Below are positions 20,880-30,955 of a DNA stretch of 35,070 bases, one piece after another. A program made the translations under genes and the position numbers. The stretch's first letter is position 1; each line of letters opens with the position of its first letter. The notes below the pieces were generated by a model. That model did not search any database and was not told the DNA's origin. It worked only from the letters and a program-made list of their open reading frames with translations. This stretch comes from Byssochlamys sp. IMV 00236. Its lineage: Eukaryota; Ascomycota; Eurotiomycetes; Eurotiales; Thermoascaceae. Where the stretch lies: positions 1 to 35,070 of the forward strand of contig MSJH02000013.1 in NCBI GenBank assembly GCA_001931875.2, read 5' to 3'.

Positions 20880-21319
20880 CGTGTATTTATGAAAACTAAC
20901 AATAGTGTCTTAGAACCTTTTTTAAGAGAAATTATTTTATATTTATTTCCCCCCAAATAGAAACTCCTATCTATTTAATATTCATATACACATTTACACC
21001 CTTCTTTACTCACACCCTCCTTTCCCTTTGTTTTTTTTTTTCAAATACACGTAATAAAAAAACTATGCTCAGTCTAGATATTTACCTTATTTTTCTGTTG
21101 ACTTGTTATTGTGATTTCCCTAAAGTTAAAATGAGGCTAATGTGTAGATGAAAGATGGAATAGCAACAGTTGAGTTTTTTTTTTTTCTCTTTTAAAGAAA
21201 AAAGAAGGTTCATGATCAAAACGCCGCTTTGGAAAAAAAAAAAAGTGTCTCCCGAGTCAATTGAAATTCCGATTTTTTTTAGTTTGTGTAAACTCAACAC
21301 ATGGCATTTTTATTTATCA
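20880..21319. other. Intergenic between RPB6 and SSN6
   Basis: About 440 bases of T-rich sequence with several poly-T and poly-A runs. It should hold the end of the RPB6 transcript and the promoter of SSN6, both on the minus strand. No credible open frame. Confidence 0.5.
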
Positions 21320-21948
21320 TTAATCGACGATCAGATCTCTGACTTTCCAGTCTTCATAAGTTCCATCTGGCATATAACGACGAATGGTCAATGGAAGTCT
21401 CTTTTCTCTTAATTCTCGATTAGCAATAGCCAATGCGTCTGTTTCTCCATTCAATTCGACCATCACAGGCGCGTTTAAGCTAATAAAATAGGTATAAACA
21501 GAGAGAGAGAGAGAGAAAAGAAGTTGTACATTACCTAATCTGCAAGGCTCTTGTTCCCAATACTCTTGCTCTTTCATATTTAGTCATATAAGGTGTTGTC
21601 AAACGTTCTGTTCTTTCATTTGGATCTGGTAATTGTTCTCTTTGTCTAATGTTTCCTCCTGACATGACATCGTTTAAAATATCCATACGATCTGTCATAG
21701 GTTCTGTAGATATGTCTCCATTATTTGTTGTTGTTTGTAATTCTTCATCATAAAGAGCAGGTTCTTCTACAGGTAATTCATCATAGGGCTAATCCATGTC
21801 AATGTATACATTCTATCTCTTTTTATATGTATACCTCTTCTTCTACAAATGGTTCATAACTATTTGTAAAGAATAAGTATATGTTTATGTTTTTTATTAT
21901 TATCCTTTACTCTTGATAGTCTTGAACATCATCGTCATCGTAATCCAT
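21320..21948 (-). CDS. RPB6: RNA polymerases I, II and III shared subunit Rpb6
   Basis: Four exons: 21948-21911, 21859-21835, 21788-21535 and 21479-21320, with introns of 51, 46 and 55 bases; 158 residues, against 155 in yeast. The N-terminus is acidic ([12 protein letters not shown]), as in other fungi. The conserved core reads [20 protein letters not shown], then [20 protein letters not shown], and [17 protein letters not shown] close to the end. Rpb6 (yeast Rpo26) sits near the clamp base of all three nuclear polymerases and supports assembly. The second exon is only 25 bases long, and automatic gene finders could miss it. The gene is divergent from the glutamine synthetase gene, sharing a 507-base upstream region. 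Confidence 0.95.
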
Positions 21949-22455
21949 GATTTAAAAAAAAAAAAGAATAATCACGAGTCATTCACTCTCTCTACACACA
22001 CTTTTGTATTTCTTCGTAATCAGCTGTGACGACTTTTTATTTTTCTCATTGACATATGAGCTTGCTTATAATCATTTGATACAATTTAAGAGGCACTTAT
22101 ATAAACGACAACACAAAGTATTCTCTTTTGAATATTCATATGTACTCTTTTTTATTAATAAATACAATGATTTTATTATATTTTAACTCTAAACAATGGA
22201 GAATGATAGGATACATATTTGTTTATATTAACTCATAAAACACATACATCATTTCTCTTTAAAGATGAACAAGAGAGAGAAAAGAAGAGGAGGGGGGGGG
22301 AACCGTTTCGTCTTGAATGGACGGTCACACACTCATAGTGCCTGTAATCTTGTGTGTCCTTGGTCCTTATCTCTAATCCTTGATAAGAAATAGACTCCTC
22401 TCCATCTTTTTTTTTTATATCTATTTTCCTTTTTTTTTTCCACTTTTTTTTTTTG
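21949..22455. promoter_or_regulatory. Shared upstream region of RPB6 and glutamine synthetase
   Basis: A 507-base divergent intergenic region with poly-A, poly-T and one G9 run (22291-22300 area). Poly-T tracts end directly at the glutamine synthetase ATG. It must contain the promoters of both genes; no defined element such as a GATA cluster was established. Confidence 0.5.
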
Positions 22456-23598
22456 ATGAACGACATAAAGACACAGAGAATACCGATAGAATACATCTTT
22501 ATCGACAAACAGAATGAACTACGATCGATATCGAAAACACTTGAGTTTATGCCCGTACAACTATCGGATATTCCACTTTTGTATGTTGATCATGACGAAC
22601 AACTGGTTGAGCTGATCCAAAAGCCAACCGAACCCTTGATACCCGTGGCAATGTATGAAGATCCCTTTAGACAACAGGGTGCTAAACTGGTATTATGTCA
22701 AATGCCAACTCGTCTACAGTGTAAAAAGATTATGGACCACTATGCTCATCTTGAACCCTGGTTTGGTATAGAACAAGAGTATGTCTTGTTTGACCCCAAG
22801 ACGAATAAACCACTCGGTTGGCCAAGACATGGGCAACCAGAAAAGACAGTAATATTGTTAATAATTGTATAATGTATATACAAAATTGATCAACACATGT
22901 GTGCATTTAGGGGAAATATTATTGTGGTATAGGCACAGGGAAAATATTCGGAAGAGATATTATGGAAGCTCATTATAGAGCTTGTTTATATGCAGGCATC
23001 ACAATATGTGGATGTAATGCAGAGGTAGTACCAGGTCAACTTGAATATCAAATCGGACCGTGTGAAGGAGTGTCTATTGGTGATGAACTTTGGGTGGCAA
23101 GATACATCATGGAACGTGTTGCAGAGGATTTTGGTCTGATGGTTTCATTACATCCTAAACCTATTCCAGGATCTTGGAATCCAACTGGATGTCATACAAG
23201 TAAGAGAGAAAGGTATCAACAACAATGACTCACTTTAACTATTTTGTACAGATTTCTCTACAAATCAAATGAGATCAAGTGAAGGAGGATTAGACGCTAT
23301 TGAAGAAGCGATCGAAAATATGAGCGATAAACATTTTGAACATATTAATGTGTATGGACAAGATAATCATCTTCGACTTACAGGAGAGTACGAAACAGGA
23401 CATATCAGCGTATTCTCTTATGGTGTTGGTAATAGAGGTGCATCTATTCGTATACCGATAAAGGTGGCTCTGGATGGAAAAGGATATATGGAAGACCGTA
23501 GACCGGCAGCGAATATTGATCCTTATCAGGTAGCAACGATTATCATGACATCTTCATTCAATTATAAACCTCCATCTTTATTCGAAATTATATATTAA
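22456..23598 (+). CDS. Divergent type II glutamine synthetase
   Basis: Three exons: 22456-22848, 22911-23199 and 23252-23598, with introns of 62 and 52 bases; 342 residues, near the 350-370 usual for eukaryotic enzymes. Catalytic-domain motifs are clear: [14 protein letters not shown] (metal glutamates), [28 protein letters not shown] after splicing, [12 protein letters not shown] and [12 protein letters not shown]. The family makes glutamine from glutamate, ammonia and ATP, in the cytosol as a decamer. Two normally strict motifs differ: the DGSST loop of the N-terminal domain is replaced by DHDEQ, and the usual WNGAGCH reads WNPTGCH. RPASN is RPAAN. It may be a paralog with altered activity, and another standard enzyme probably exists elsewhere. 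ATG 22456 is the first in frame. Confidence 0.88.
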
Positions 23599-23610
23599 AT
23601 AAAAATGTAT

Positions 23611-23832
23611 TTACGCGCCAGTGTTGGTTGGATCATCACTTGGTACAGGACCTAATCTTCTTGCCATAGGATCATCAAATCCATACAAGGTATCTGGTTT
23701 ATTGGAGGATCTCATAGCATCATTAGCAAACCCTTTAGGAAGTTGTTCCTTTTGATGTTCTTCCTTGGGCTTCTTATCAGCTTCCTTATCGTCTTGATGA
23801 TGTTTGTGTTTAAAGATATCCGAGATGTGCAT
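23611..23832 (-). CDS. Small hydrophilic protein, unknown function
   Basis: A single exon of 73 residues starting MHISDIFKHKHHQDDKEADK and ending in SDDPTNTGA. It is rich in Lys, His, Asp and Glu in the first half, with no membrane segment, signal or cysteine. The stop lies only 12 bases from the stop of the convergent glutamine synthetase gene, and 152 bases separate its ATG from that of the divergent prolidase. The tight position between two real genes and the strong start support a real gene, but I do not recognise the family. Confidence 0.55.
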   Translation of the reverse strand: MHISDIFKHKHHQDDKEADKKPKEEHQKEQLPKGFANDAMRSSNKPDTLYGFDDPMARRLGPVPSDDPTNTGA

Positions 23833-23984
23833 TTAAATATAAAAAAGAGAGAAAAAAAAGGACGATTATGCAGTGTGTCGCTTTTTTTTCACTACGAAGC
23901 GGTCATTTAATTTACACCAAAACCAAAAAAAAAACAAAAGCCCGGGGGCTCATTCGTCTTTTTTTTCCCTTTTTATTTCACACG

Positions 23985-25512
23985 ATGTCAGTAACACAAC
24001 TTCCTACTCGTCAAAATGTTGAAAAAATCATCAAGAATTTTCATGCTAAAGAAGGCTACATTTATTTAAACGGACAAACACTTCAAGAAAGAGATGATAC
24101 AGACGTTGAATTGCCTTTCCGTCAAGAATCCAATTTCTTTTATGTTACTGGTGTTACTGAACCTAATTTTCATGTCGTCATTGACCTGTCTACTAACAAA
24201 ATCACACTCGTTTCTCCTAATTTGGACCCTGACGCTGTCATGTGGATGGGGTTACCTGATACCTTGGACCAATTGAAAGAGAAGTACGATATTGATGAGG
24301 CTATCTATTTTGATAAGCTCAATGATACCTTGTCATCTGCTCCTGTTGTATATACTCTTCCCATCACAAAGACGGATGCATTGGACAAGTCCAAAGTAAA
24401 GTTATGTGATCAGAATGAATCCAAGTTACTCTACTCTGCCTTTGCTGAGGCTCGTGCTATCAAGGCTGATTGGGAAATCGAGATCATCAGAAAGGCAAAC
24501 CAGATATCATCTGATGCTCACATGAAGGTAATTGTTTATTCTTCTGAATAGGTTCCATTTTAACAAACAATTTTTAAAAAAAAAATAGTTGATGAAAGCC
24601 TCTGAACTCGGTTCAAATGAAGCTCAGCTCCATGCCCTCTTTTTGTACGAGTCAGCCCGTCAAGGCGCTTTCTTCCAAGCTTATTATCCTATCGTTGGCG
24701 TAGGCAAGAACGCAGCTACTCTTCACTACAACAAGAATAATGCACCTCTCAAGGATGCTAACGAGTTGATATTGGTTGATGCTGGTTGTGAATATAATTG
24801 CTATGCCTCAGATATTACCAGAGTCTTTCCTGTTGGCGGAAAGTTTTCCCCTGAAGCTCGTGTCATTTACTCTATCGTACTTGATATGCAAAAGGTATGC
24901 CATGTCGTTTTTTTTTTTTTTTTTTTTATGAAATCTTATTCCTCTCTCGTAGGCATGCTTTGAGAGCTGTAAGGCTGGTGTAGCTTGGGAGACAATTCAT
25001 AGAATTGCCATGGATGTTGCTTGTGATGGTCTTTTGAAGGCAGGTATCCTCGTAGGTGATAAAGAAGAAATCATGAAGCATCATGTCGTTGCTGCCTTTT
25101 TCCCTCATGGAGGTAAGTCCCTTTCTTCATTTGCTCGTGTATAGTGACTAACTTTTTTATAAAACCAGTTGGACACATGCTTGGTCTAGATGTTCATGAT
25201 GTTGGTGGTTATCCCGAGGGAACTGAGCGTATTAATGAACCTGGTATTCGTTATTTGCGTATGCGTCGTGATCTTCAGGCTGGATTTGTGGTCACAGTTG
25301 AACCTGGTGTTTACTTTTGCGATTTCTTGATTGATCCTGTCTTAAACGACCCAGTAACTGGTAAATATATTAATAGAGACATGCTGGCCAAGTATAAGCC
25401 TGTGGGCGGTGTTCGTATTGAAGATAATATTGTCATTACACAAGATGGATATATCAATTTGACCACAGTTCCAAAGGAAATTGATGAAATTGAAGCCATT
25501 TGTGCTAAATAA
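23985..25512 (+). CDS. Xaa-Pro dipeptidase (prolidase), peptidase family M24
   Basis: Four exons: 23985-24527, 24589-24894, 24953-25112 and 25169-25512, with introns of 61, 58 and 56 bases; 450 residues. An N-terminal aminopeptidase-P-type domain (residues ~1-170; PFRQESNFFYVTGVTEPNF) leads to the pita-bread catalytic domain. The dinuclear metal ligands are visible in order: LVDAGCEYNCYASDITRVFP (two Asp), GHMLGLDVHDVGGY (His), TVEPGVYF (Glu) and GVRIEDNIVI (Glu). The family cleaves dipeptides with proline at the C-terminal side in the cytosol. The closest relatives appear to be eukaryotic PEPD proteins; an aminopeptidase P activity is the alternative. ATG 23985 is preferred to the upstream in-frame ATG at 23868, whose extension is low-complexity and not family-like. 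Confidence 0.92.
24908..24927. repeat. Poly-T run in a prolidase intron
   Basis: About 20 T residues within the 58-base second intron, likely to vary in length. Confidence 0.7.
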
Positions 25513-25609
25513 ATTCATGCATTATGCTCGATTATATTAGTTGATTAATTCTACATAAAAATCATATAAAAAGAAAAGATCGTTTGTCTTTTTCTCTTTA
25601 CCTTCAAAT

Positions 25610-25765
25610 GTGTCTGACAAACAAACGAATAATCCAATGACCAAGGAAGCTTTTTCCCGCATTCAAAGCACTCAAGCAAAGAATAACTAGGACACGGGTA
25701 AAAACTCCTTTTCTGCCAGAGCTCAATCCGCTGCTAACAGAAACGCAAATCAAGACAAAAAATAA
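25610..25765 (+). pseudogene. SMP-type small protein gene with a stop codon
   Basis: The reading SDKQTNNPMTKEAFSRIQST then QAKNN is followed by TAG (25688-25690) and, in the same frame, DTGKNSFSARAQSAANRNAN to a TAA at 25763. Both halves fit the short fungal SMP-like proteins (seed maturation protein motif, TKE...RIQS...ARAQSA). The codon before SDK is GTG (25610) where an ATG would be expected; an in-frame ATG exists at 25637. TAG is one base from CAG (Gln). Either the gene is a fresh pseudogene, it uses readthrough, or the sequence has errors. It lies about 100 bases after the prolidase stop on the same strand. Confidence 0.55.
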
Positions 25766-25968
25766 TTGACTGGAAGTTTTTTCTCTCTTTAAATGTTGTC
25801 ATATTATGTACAAGTGAGCTGTTCATCATGTAAAATACTTTACAAGTCATCCCTTTAAGCAATCTGGGTTAATAGTTCATTATTGCCCTCCCTTTTCCAA
25901 AGTGATCATAAAGAAACTCTTGAATGAGAATTAGAACAAGTTAACACTATTTTTATTTATTAAACATC

Positions 25969-26250
25969 CTAATTATCTAAACTATAGAAATGCCCCTTAT
26001 TTCTAGCACAGACGTCGTATACTTTGGAAACATCATCACAATCTTTGGCTATAATACCCTTCTCTCTGTCATGTTCTACTTGTTTACAAACACCTCGATC
26101 GATTGCCTCGCTTGCTACTTTTCCACCATTATTTCCTAAACCAAGGCATCCAACTTTTCCACTGTCAGTTTCAAATACCACCCCAGAAGCAGCTAATGCC
26201 AACATAGTAAAGTAAAGAAACACTAAAAGCTGTAAGATTGTCTTGAACAT
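25969..26250 (-). CDS. Small secreted cysteine-containing protein, unknown
   Basis: Ninety-three residues from the ATG at 26250. The start MFKTILQLLVFLYFTMLALA is a typical signal peptide with likely cleavage near ALAASG. The mature part of about 70 residues has four cysteines (VGC, GVC, KDCDD, YDVC), enough for two disulfides, with NNGGK and EHDREKG between. The frame is open further upstream to an ATG at 26373, but that version would bury the signal peptide, so the internal ATG is preferred. No family recognised; small secreted proteins of this kind are common in fungi. Single exon; no splice evidence. Confidence 0.6.
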   Translation of the reverse strand: MFKTILQLLVFLYFTMLALAASGVVFETDSGKVGCLGLGNNGGKVASEAIDRGVCKQVEHDREKGIIAKDCDDVSKVYDVCARNKGHFYSLDN

Positions 26251-27869
26251 TATATCAATATCAGAAAGAAGAACTGATTTAATTTGAAAGGATGAATTAG
26301 GGAGTATATTTATAAATAGCTGACCCTCAGTATAACCCACATCCTTTTTGTATCTTTGTAGATCCTTTACCAACTATGGTTAGCCCTTATATCTATATTG
26401 ATTTGTGTTGACAGTTAAAAGGGTCAACTACCTGTAAGTAAAAAAGGGAAAAATTTCATAATGTATAATAGTAAGAGTTACTATGAAATCATTGATTGTC
26501 GGTTCAGTTTAACTGACCATTGTCGTGCAAATGCTATGCTTGTTATGCATACTAATCTCTCTTACAATGATTTGAATCAGGAGATAGGATAATACCACAA
26601 AGAAGAATAACAAGGGCAAATATATTTCATGGAATAGTCATAAAGAAGAGAAAAAAAAGGAGGGATAAATAAAAGGGTATTTAATAAATATAATATGAAG
26701 CTTTACTTCATACAAATTACAATAATTGTTTCTTTAGGCAATCTTTTACTTGTTCCGTCTAGATTTTTCTTTATAAAAAGTTGCATTCAGTTAGAATCAT
26801 AGTATGATCGCCATTGAGCATTGCTTCTCCTTTCCCTCCTTTTTTTCTTTTGCCAAGATAAGCTTGGAATATCTTATTCTGTGCTCGCTGAACTTTATCA
26901 TCCAGTTTATAAGGGAGTTCCCCTGTAAACCGGGGCTTCTTCGCTTATATTATATTGGATTATTACAGCATATAGCTACTTATCACTGTCAATACCCCTA
27001 CTATTATTAAGTAATATTAAATATTGTTCTATTCATTTGCTTAACGTGAAAGGATCTATCCCCTTTTTTAATGCATGCATGCTGCAGATATTCCTAGTAC
27101 ACTACTTGCACGATTTATGATTTCAAAAAGAGTATTTACAAACTGAAGGGTTTAATCCTGGCTTCATTCTATAGGTAATATCTGCTGATAATTAGAAAAG
27201 TATGACTACTCTGTACTTTGCACGAACAAAAGCGTAATTGCGCCTATGCTAAACCTTATGCATTCAGTCCCCTTTACTTTCTTCTCTGAGAGGGTATCAG
27301 AAAACCCACAAGAGTATTTCAATGATTTAAAATTTCGAAAGGGATCATTGAGCGCTCTTCTTCTTTAACAGAACCTTCATTAGATACACTGGTTAGTATC
27401 CTTTCTCAACAGAGAGTTCAAACTATGCGGGATTATGTGAAAGCATAGGTAAAGAAAGTGTCTCAAAGGAACGCAACTGTTGGAACTGTAAATCTTGGGT
27501 TATATTTTTATCACTCATATCGTTGCTGATAGGCTTTGTTACTATTGTTGTTGTAGAAGTTCTTGAGTAGTTATATAAAAGAGATATTGGCGCTAATAAA
27601 GCTAAATATTTACAAAGATATCTGTAATACAAAGGATGATTCAAATAAGTGGTAATAACCAAGCGATAAAAAGATCACAGCATTTTATCTTTCCTTTTCT
27701 ATTCCAAGAATATGCAATTCTAAAGAGCCAATCTGGTCATTTTAATGGTTGAGAGAGCTGCTTTTATTGAACGATGGAGCGTTGCCTTGTACAGTAACTT
27801 CTTACGGTTGGCTGTGGTGTATAATCCTGGAATATGACGTATCCCATTAAGTTTCAGCATGTTTTATTC
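26251..27869. other. Repeat-rich intergenic stretch, no gene supported
   Basis: Short open frames only (for example 79 codons minus at 27423-27662, hydrophobic with Ser/Thr, no motif). A 7-bp perfect hairpin ATAGTAA-GAG-TTACTAT occurs near 26468. Sequence at 27700-27860 may be the decayed C-terminal end of the transposase relic that follows on the minus strand. Confidence 0.4.
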
Positions 27870-28270
27870 AGCCTTAGCAGATTTCTATAATCACTGTTTT
27901 ACAGCCTTCAGCAATGTGAGGTGAAGGTTTGCTTTCTTTTTCAGCGAATTTCTCTGAATGCTTTTCAGCACTTTTTGATAGGGTTTAAAAAAGGAGATTA
28001 AGGTGGCATAAACAAATGTTTGTATCTATGTTTGGTATCCACTACAAAACGAGAGCGATGTATTCTACAATAATCCATCACAATGTACATACCTATTTTA
28101 TCATGCTCGCCAAGACATCCATTCAAAATTCCATAGACCGGATAATGTGGTAAGCTGCTGTCCCTTTCATATGTGTCTTGGCTTAATCGATTCTTGAGTT
28201 GCAGTCTTTCTTTTCTTTGGGCTGAGTACCTGATGAAACTCTTTTTCAATCTTCACAGTACCTAATTTTT
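27870..28270 (-). pseudogene. DDE transposase relic (IS630/Tc1-like)
   Basis: Read on the minus strand: SSLPHYPVYGILNGCL, GMYIVMDYCRIHRSRFV with the catalytic Asp (VMDNAxIH in working copies), then KHLFMPP, a stop, SPFLNPIKKC (NPIE with Glu changed to Lys) and, after more stops, HIAEGCKTVIIEIC. The order and spacing match the C-terminal half of an IS630-type transposase and partly that of the relic at 15418-16146, but the two are too different to be recent copies. No N-terminal part or inverted repeats seen. Confidence 0.6.
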
Positions 28271-28637
28271 TCAAAGGTTATATTTTTGAAAAATTGTTAG
28301 TACTAAAGGGCGAAACACAACCCACAATGTTGTTGTTTATGCCCTTTTGAGTATGAAACGATTTAAACCAGGAAGGGGTTCACATCATTTAAAAGTGAAA
28401 ATCAGATTAATCATGTTGAGCAAAGAAGTTTTCTGATGGATCTGGTTAGATTATGTTGTAATTTATACATAATGTGGGCTTCATTATTTTATTTCAGCAA
28501 ATGAATAAAACATAATAATAGGTGAGTGAGATATACAGAGAACTAAAGCTCAAAATGAAGAGAGCACTCGCGATGACGATTTTTACTACCATCGACTAAT
28601 TCATACAATATTTTAAGGGTTGGGCGGTGCCTACCTT
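28271..28637. other. Intergenic, no gene
   Basis: AT-rich sequence with many stops in all frames. The part next to the transposase relic may be its missing upstream half in decayed form. Confidence 0.35.
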
Positions 28638-29150
28638 TTACGACTTCCGGTGTTGAATTGATAATTTGGTTGCTTCAGCTTGATAAATGTCAAATAATTT
28701 ATAGACATTTCCATCTTGTGAAGTTTCAAAACGTGATGAATCTTTGTAGGGATTAAGTATTACAGTAGTTTGTGATTCAGTTTCAGCTTCTTCATTTTCA
28801 ACAAAAGAATCAATATAATCTTCATTTTCATTAAAAGCAGAAGAAGCGGATGCTTGCTTTTCGCTTGCTCCTTCAGAAATCTCTGCCTGCAGTGGTAGTA
28901 TATTTTCCTTTTCATTGGCAGCGGTACCTGAAACAGGGCTTTTGTGATCTTTATCTTTGCGTAGTTGACCAACTTCTTCATTTATGATATCACCGACATA
29001 ATCCAGTGCTCTCGCGTGAGTATCCAATGGATCCTTCTTCTTCTTATAATTGCCCAAAACCTCGTACTATCCTCTGACTGCTTCCAGGTATTATATTCCA
29101 GTAAGAGCCGTTTCTGGTCATTAATAAGGTACTTGGTAATAATGGTTCTG
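28638..29150 (-). pseudogene. Truncated gene fragment of unknown family
   Basis: Minus strand: an open frame TKYLINDQKRLLLEYNTWKQ followed by SEDSTRFWAII leads, after a one-step frameshift in the AAG-rich stretch near 29040, into KKKKDPLDTHARALDYVGDI and about 115 further codons, acidic and Ser/Glu-rich, ending LFDIYQAEATKLSIQHRKS. The composition looks protein-coding on both sides of the shift. The upstream end meets the end of the Tc1-type relic (29184), so the element may have inserted into this gene. I do not recognise the protein. A frameshift in the sequence itself is possible. Confidence 0.4.
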
Positions 29151-29183
29151 TATCTTGAAGAAGCATAATGACGGTCGGTTAAA

Positions 29184-30230
29184 CTACATTTTTCGTGTAT
29201 ATTTTAATATTTTGTTGGCCCGCCTTTGGTATCGATCACTCATACTTGCAACTAAACAATGTGCATGGCCCACGCTTATATTTCTCCATTGGCCATTCAA
29301 GACTCTCTTCAAATCATCCACATTGTTAATGGCGGCTCTTTTCTCCTCGATAAGTTTTTTAAGAGCCCACCAAATATGCCAGTACTCAAAACTTCTTATT
29401 TGATGGGTCTCTTTCCACTATTTTGCATAACCATCAGTATGTCAGCTAGCTCTATCCTCTTGGAATATGAAGTCTCTGTCCTCATGTTGGCAGAGTTGCG
29501 CGAACCAGAGATGGAAATTTTGAGCTAAAATATTGATATATTTGTCTTGATCAACTGTGCCGTCAACCAAGACCAAAGGACCAAAATCATTGGCATGAAA
29601 GCAGCTCCAAATCATCACACCACCGCCTTCATACTTCTTTGTTGGTACAATATGCTTAGTGTCATTTCGTTCACCAACTTTTCTGATGACTCTGGCACCA
29701 CCATCGTTACCGGTAACGGTGAACCGAGATTCATCGCTCCAAATGACGCTAGACCACTGTTCATCCGTCCAGTTGACATGTTCATAAGCCCAGCGAAGCC
29801 TTTTCTTCATCTGCTCTTCTGTCAGTGCTGGCTTATGAGCAGCAGAATAAGAACCATACTCCATCCTCTTCAAACTGCTGATAACAGTCTGTCTATAGAC
29901 CTCTACATCTACGTTATGCAGTTCTAATCTCAGACGGTCGTATGTTACGAATGGATCATCTCCTATGGTCCTCATAAGCAGTCTCTGGGATCTCTCATTG
30001 ATTTTATGAGTTCTGCATTTTGGTTTGGTTGGCAGAGACGATCCAGTTTTCTTTATTCTATCCACAGTGCTTTGTACTGTCGACTTTGGCATTTCGACTA
30101 TGTTTGCAATGTCGTCATACGAATGTCCTGCTTTTCTAAGGTAATAAATACTCCAATACTTTCTTTCTTTGCAAGGTTGATAAGGTCCACGTTCTTTAGT
30201 TGATACGTTTTCAGCAGATATGGATACTTG
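29184..30230 (-). pseudogene. Tc1/mariner-type transposase relic
   Basis: Minus strand. The helix-turn-helix region reads YYLRKAGHSYDDIANIVEMP then KSTVQSTVDRIKKTGS, followed by the catalytic core: SSVIWSDESRFTVTG (first Asp) and DFIFQEDRASHT-type sequence (second Asp; an in-frame TGA follows). GYAK-WKETHQIRSFEYW then jumps to WWALKKLIEEKRAAIN: the intervening stretch that normally carries PAQSPDLNPIEH, with the catalytic Glu, is deleted. The tail DDLKRVLNGQWRN ... RYQRRANKILKYTRKM ends at a TAG at 29184. The frame is open upstream to 30230 without an ATG before MPKSTV (30092). Dead copy; family assignment is firm. Confidence 0.85.
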
Positions 30231-30955
30231 TTAAAATATTGAGAAATAAACAAATTTATAAAAGAAAACAACACAATTTTTATTAAATACGAAACCGAAA
30301 TATGTGTGGCTGTAATAACTTTGGTGTAACTTTTGAACCTACAGTCATATTCTTCAAAGATGATGTACTGGCTCGTCAACGTGTCGGCTGCACCAAGATT
30401 TATCATTATGAACAGTTCATTAAATCGATTTTCGGTTAAATCAATTGTACACTTTACACTTTACACTTTATTCACTTGTAAAAAAAAAAAAAGATAATTT
30501 CAGACAACAAATAATGGTAAAAGAGAGCCCATAAGAAGCAAAAGAATGTTGTCTTTTAAACAATAAAGAAGGTATAGAAAATCAACTAAAGTGTTAATTG
30601 ATCGTGTAATGTGTGAGAATAATTTCTGAATAACTTGTATAATATTAAAATAAAAGAATAAGCGCGTCATTGTTTAAATAACAACATCTAACGTGTACGT
30701 GTTCTATCAAGCTTTAGAGAGAAATAGATCGCTTAAAGTGACTTGATATTCTAGACAGTCTTGTACAAGACATGTCATCATGATTTAATATGTCTTCTAT
30801 TACTTGAATTTGGATAATGCGAAAATGCTTATTGTGATAGATTTGAACATGCTACAAAATGAAGAAGGTCCAAGTAATAATTCTAATTTATAGTTCTAGC
30901 AAATAATTATAATCTATAGGAAATAACGAAAATTCTACACGACTTGTTATACGAT
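30231..30955. other. Intergenic, includes a short tandem repeat
   Basis: No gene recognised. Near 30448-30470 the heptamer TACACTT is repeated three times in tandem, followed by a poly-A run. The first part may be the leader and end of the Tc1-type element; inverted ends could not be matched by eye. Confidence 0.45.

Noticed and set aside
24908..24927. Poly-T as a Pol III terminator
   Set aside because: It lies inside a well-defined prolidase intron, and no tRNA or other Pol III gene is next to it.
30098..30406. 102-codon minus-strand open frame as a separate gene
   Set aside because: It overlaps the N-terminal part of the Tc1-type transposase in another frame; the helix-turn-helix reading fits the family.
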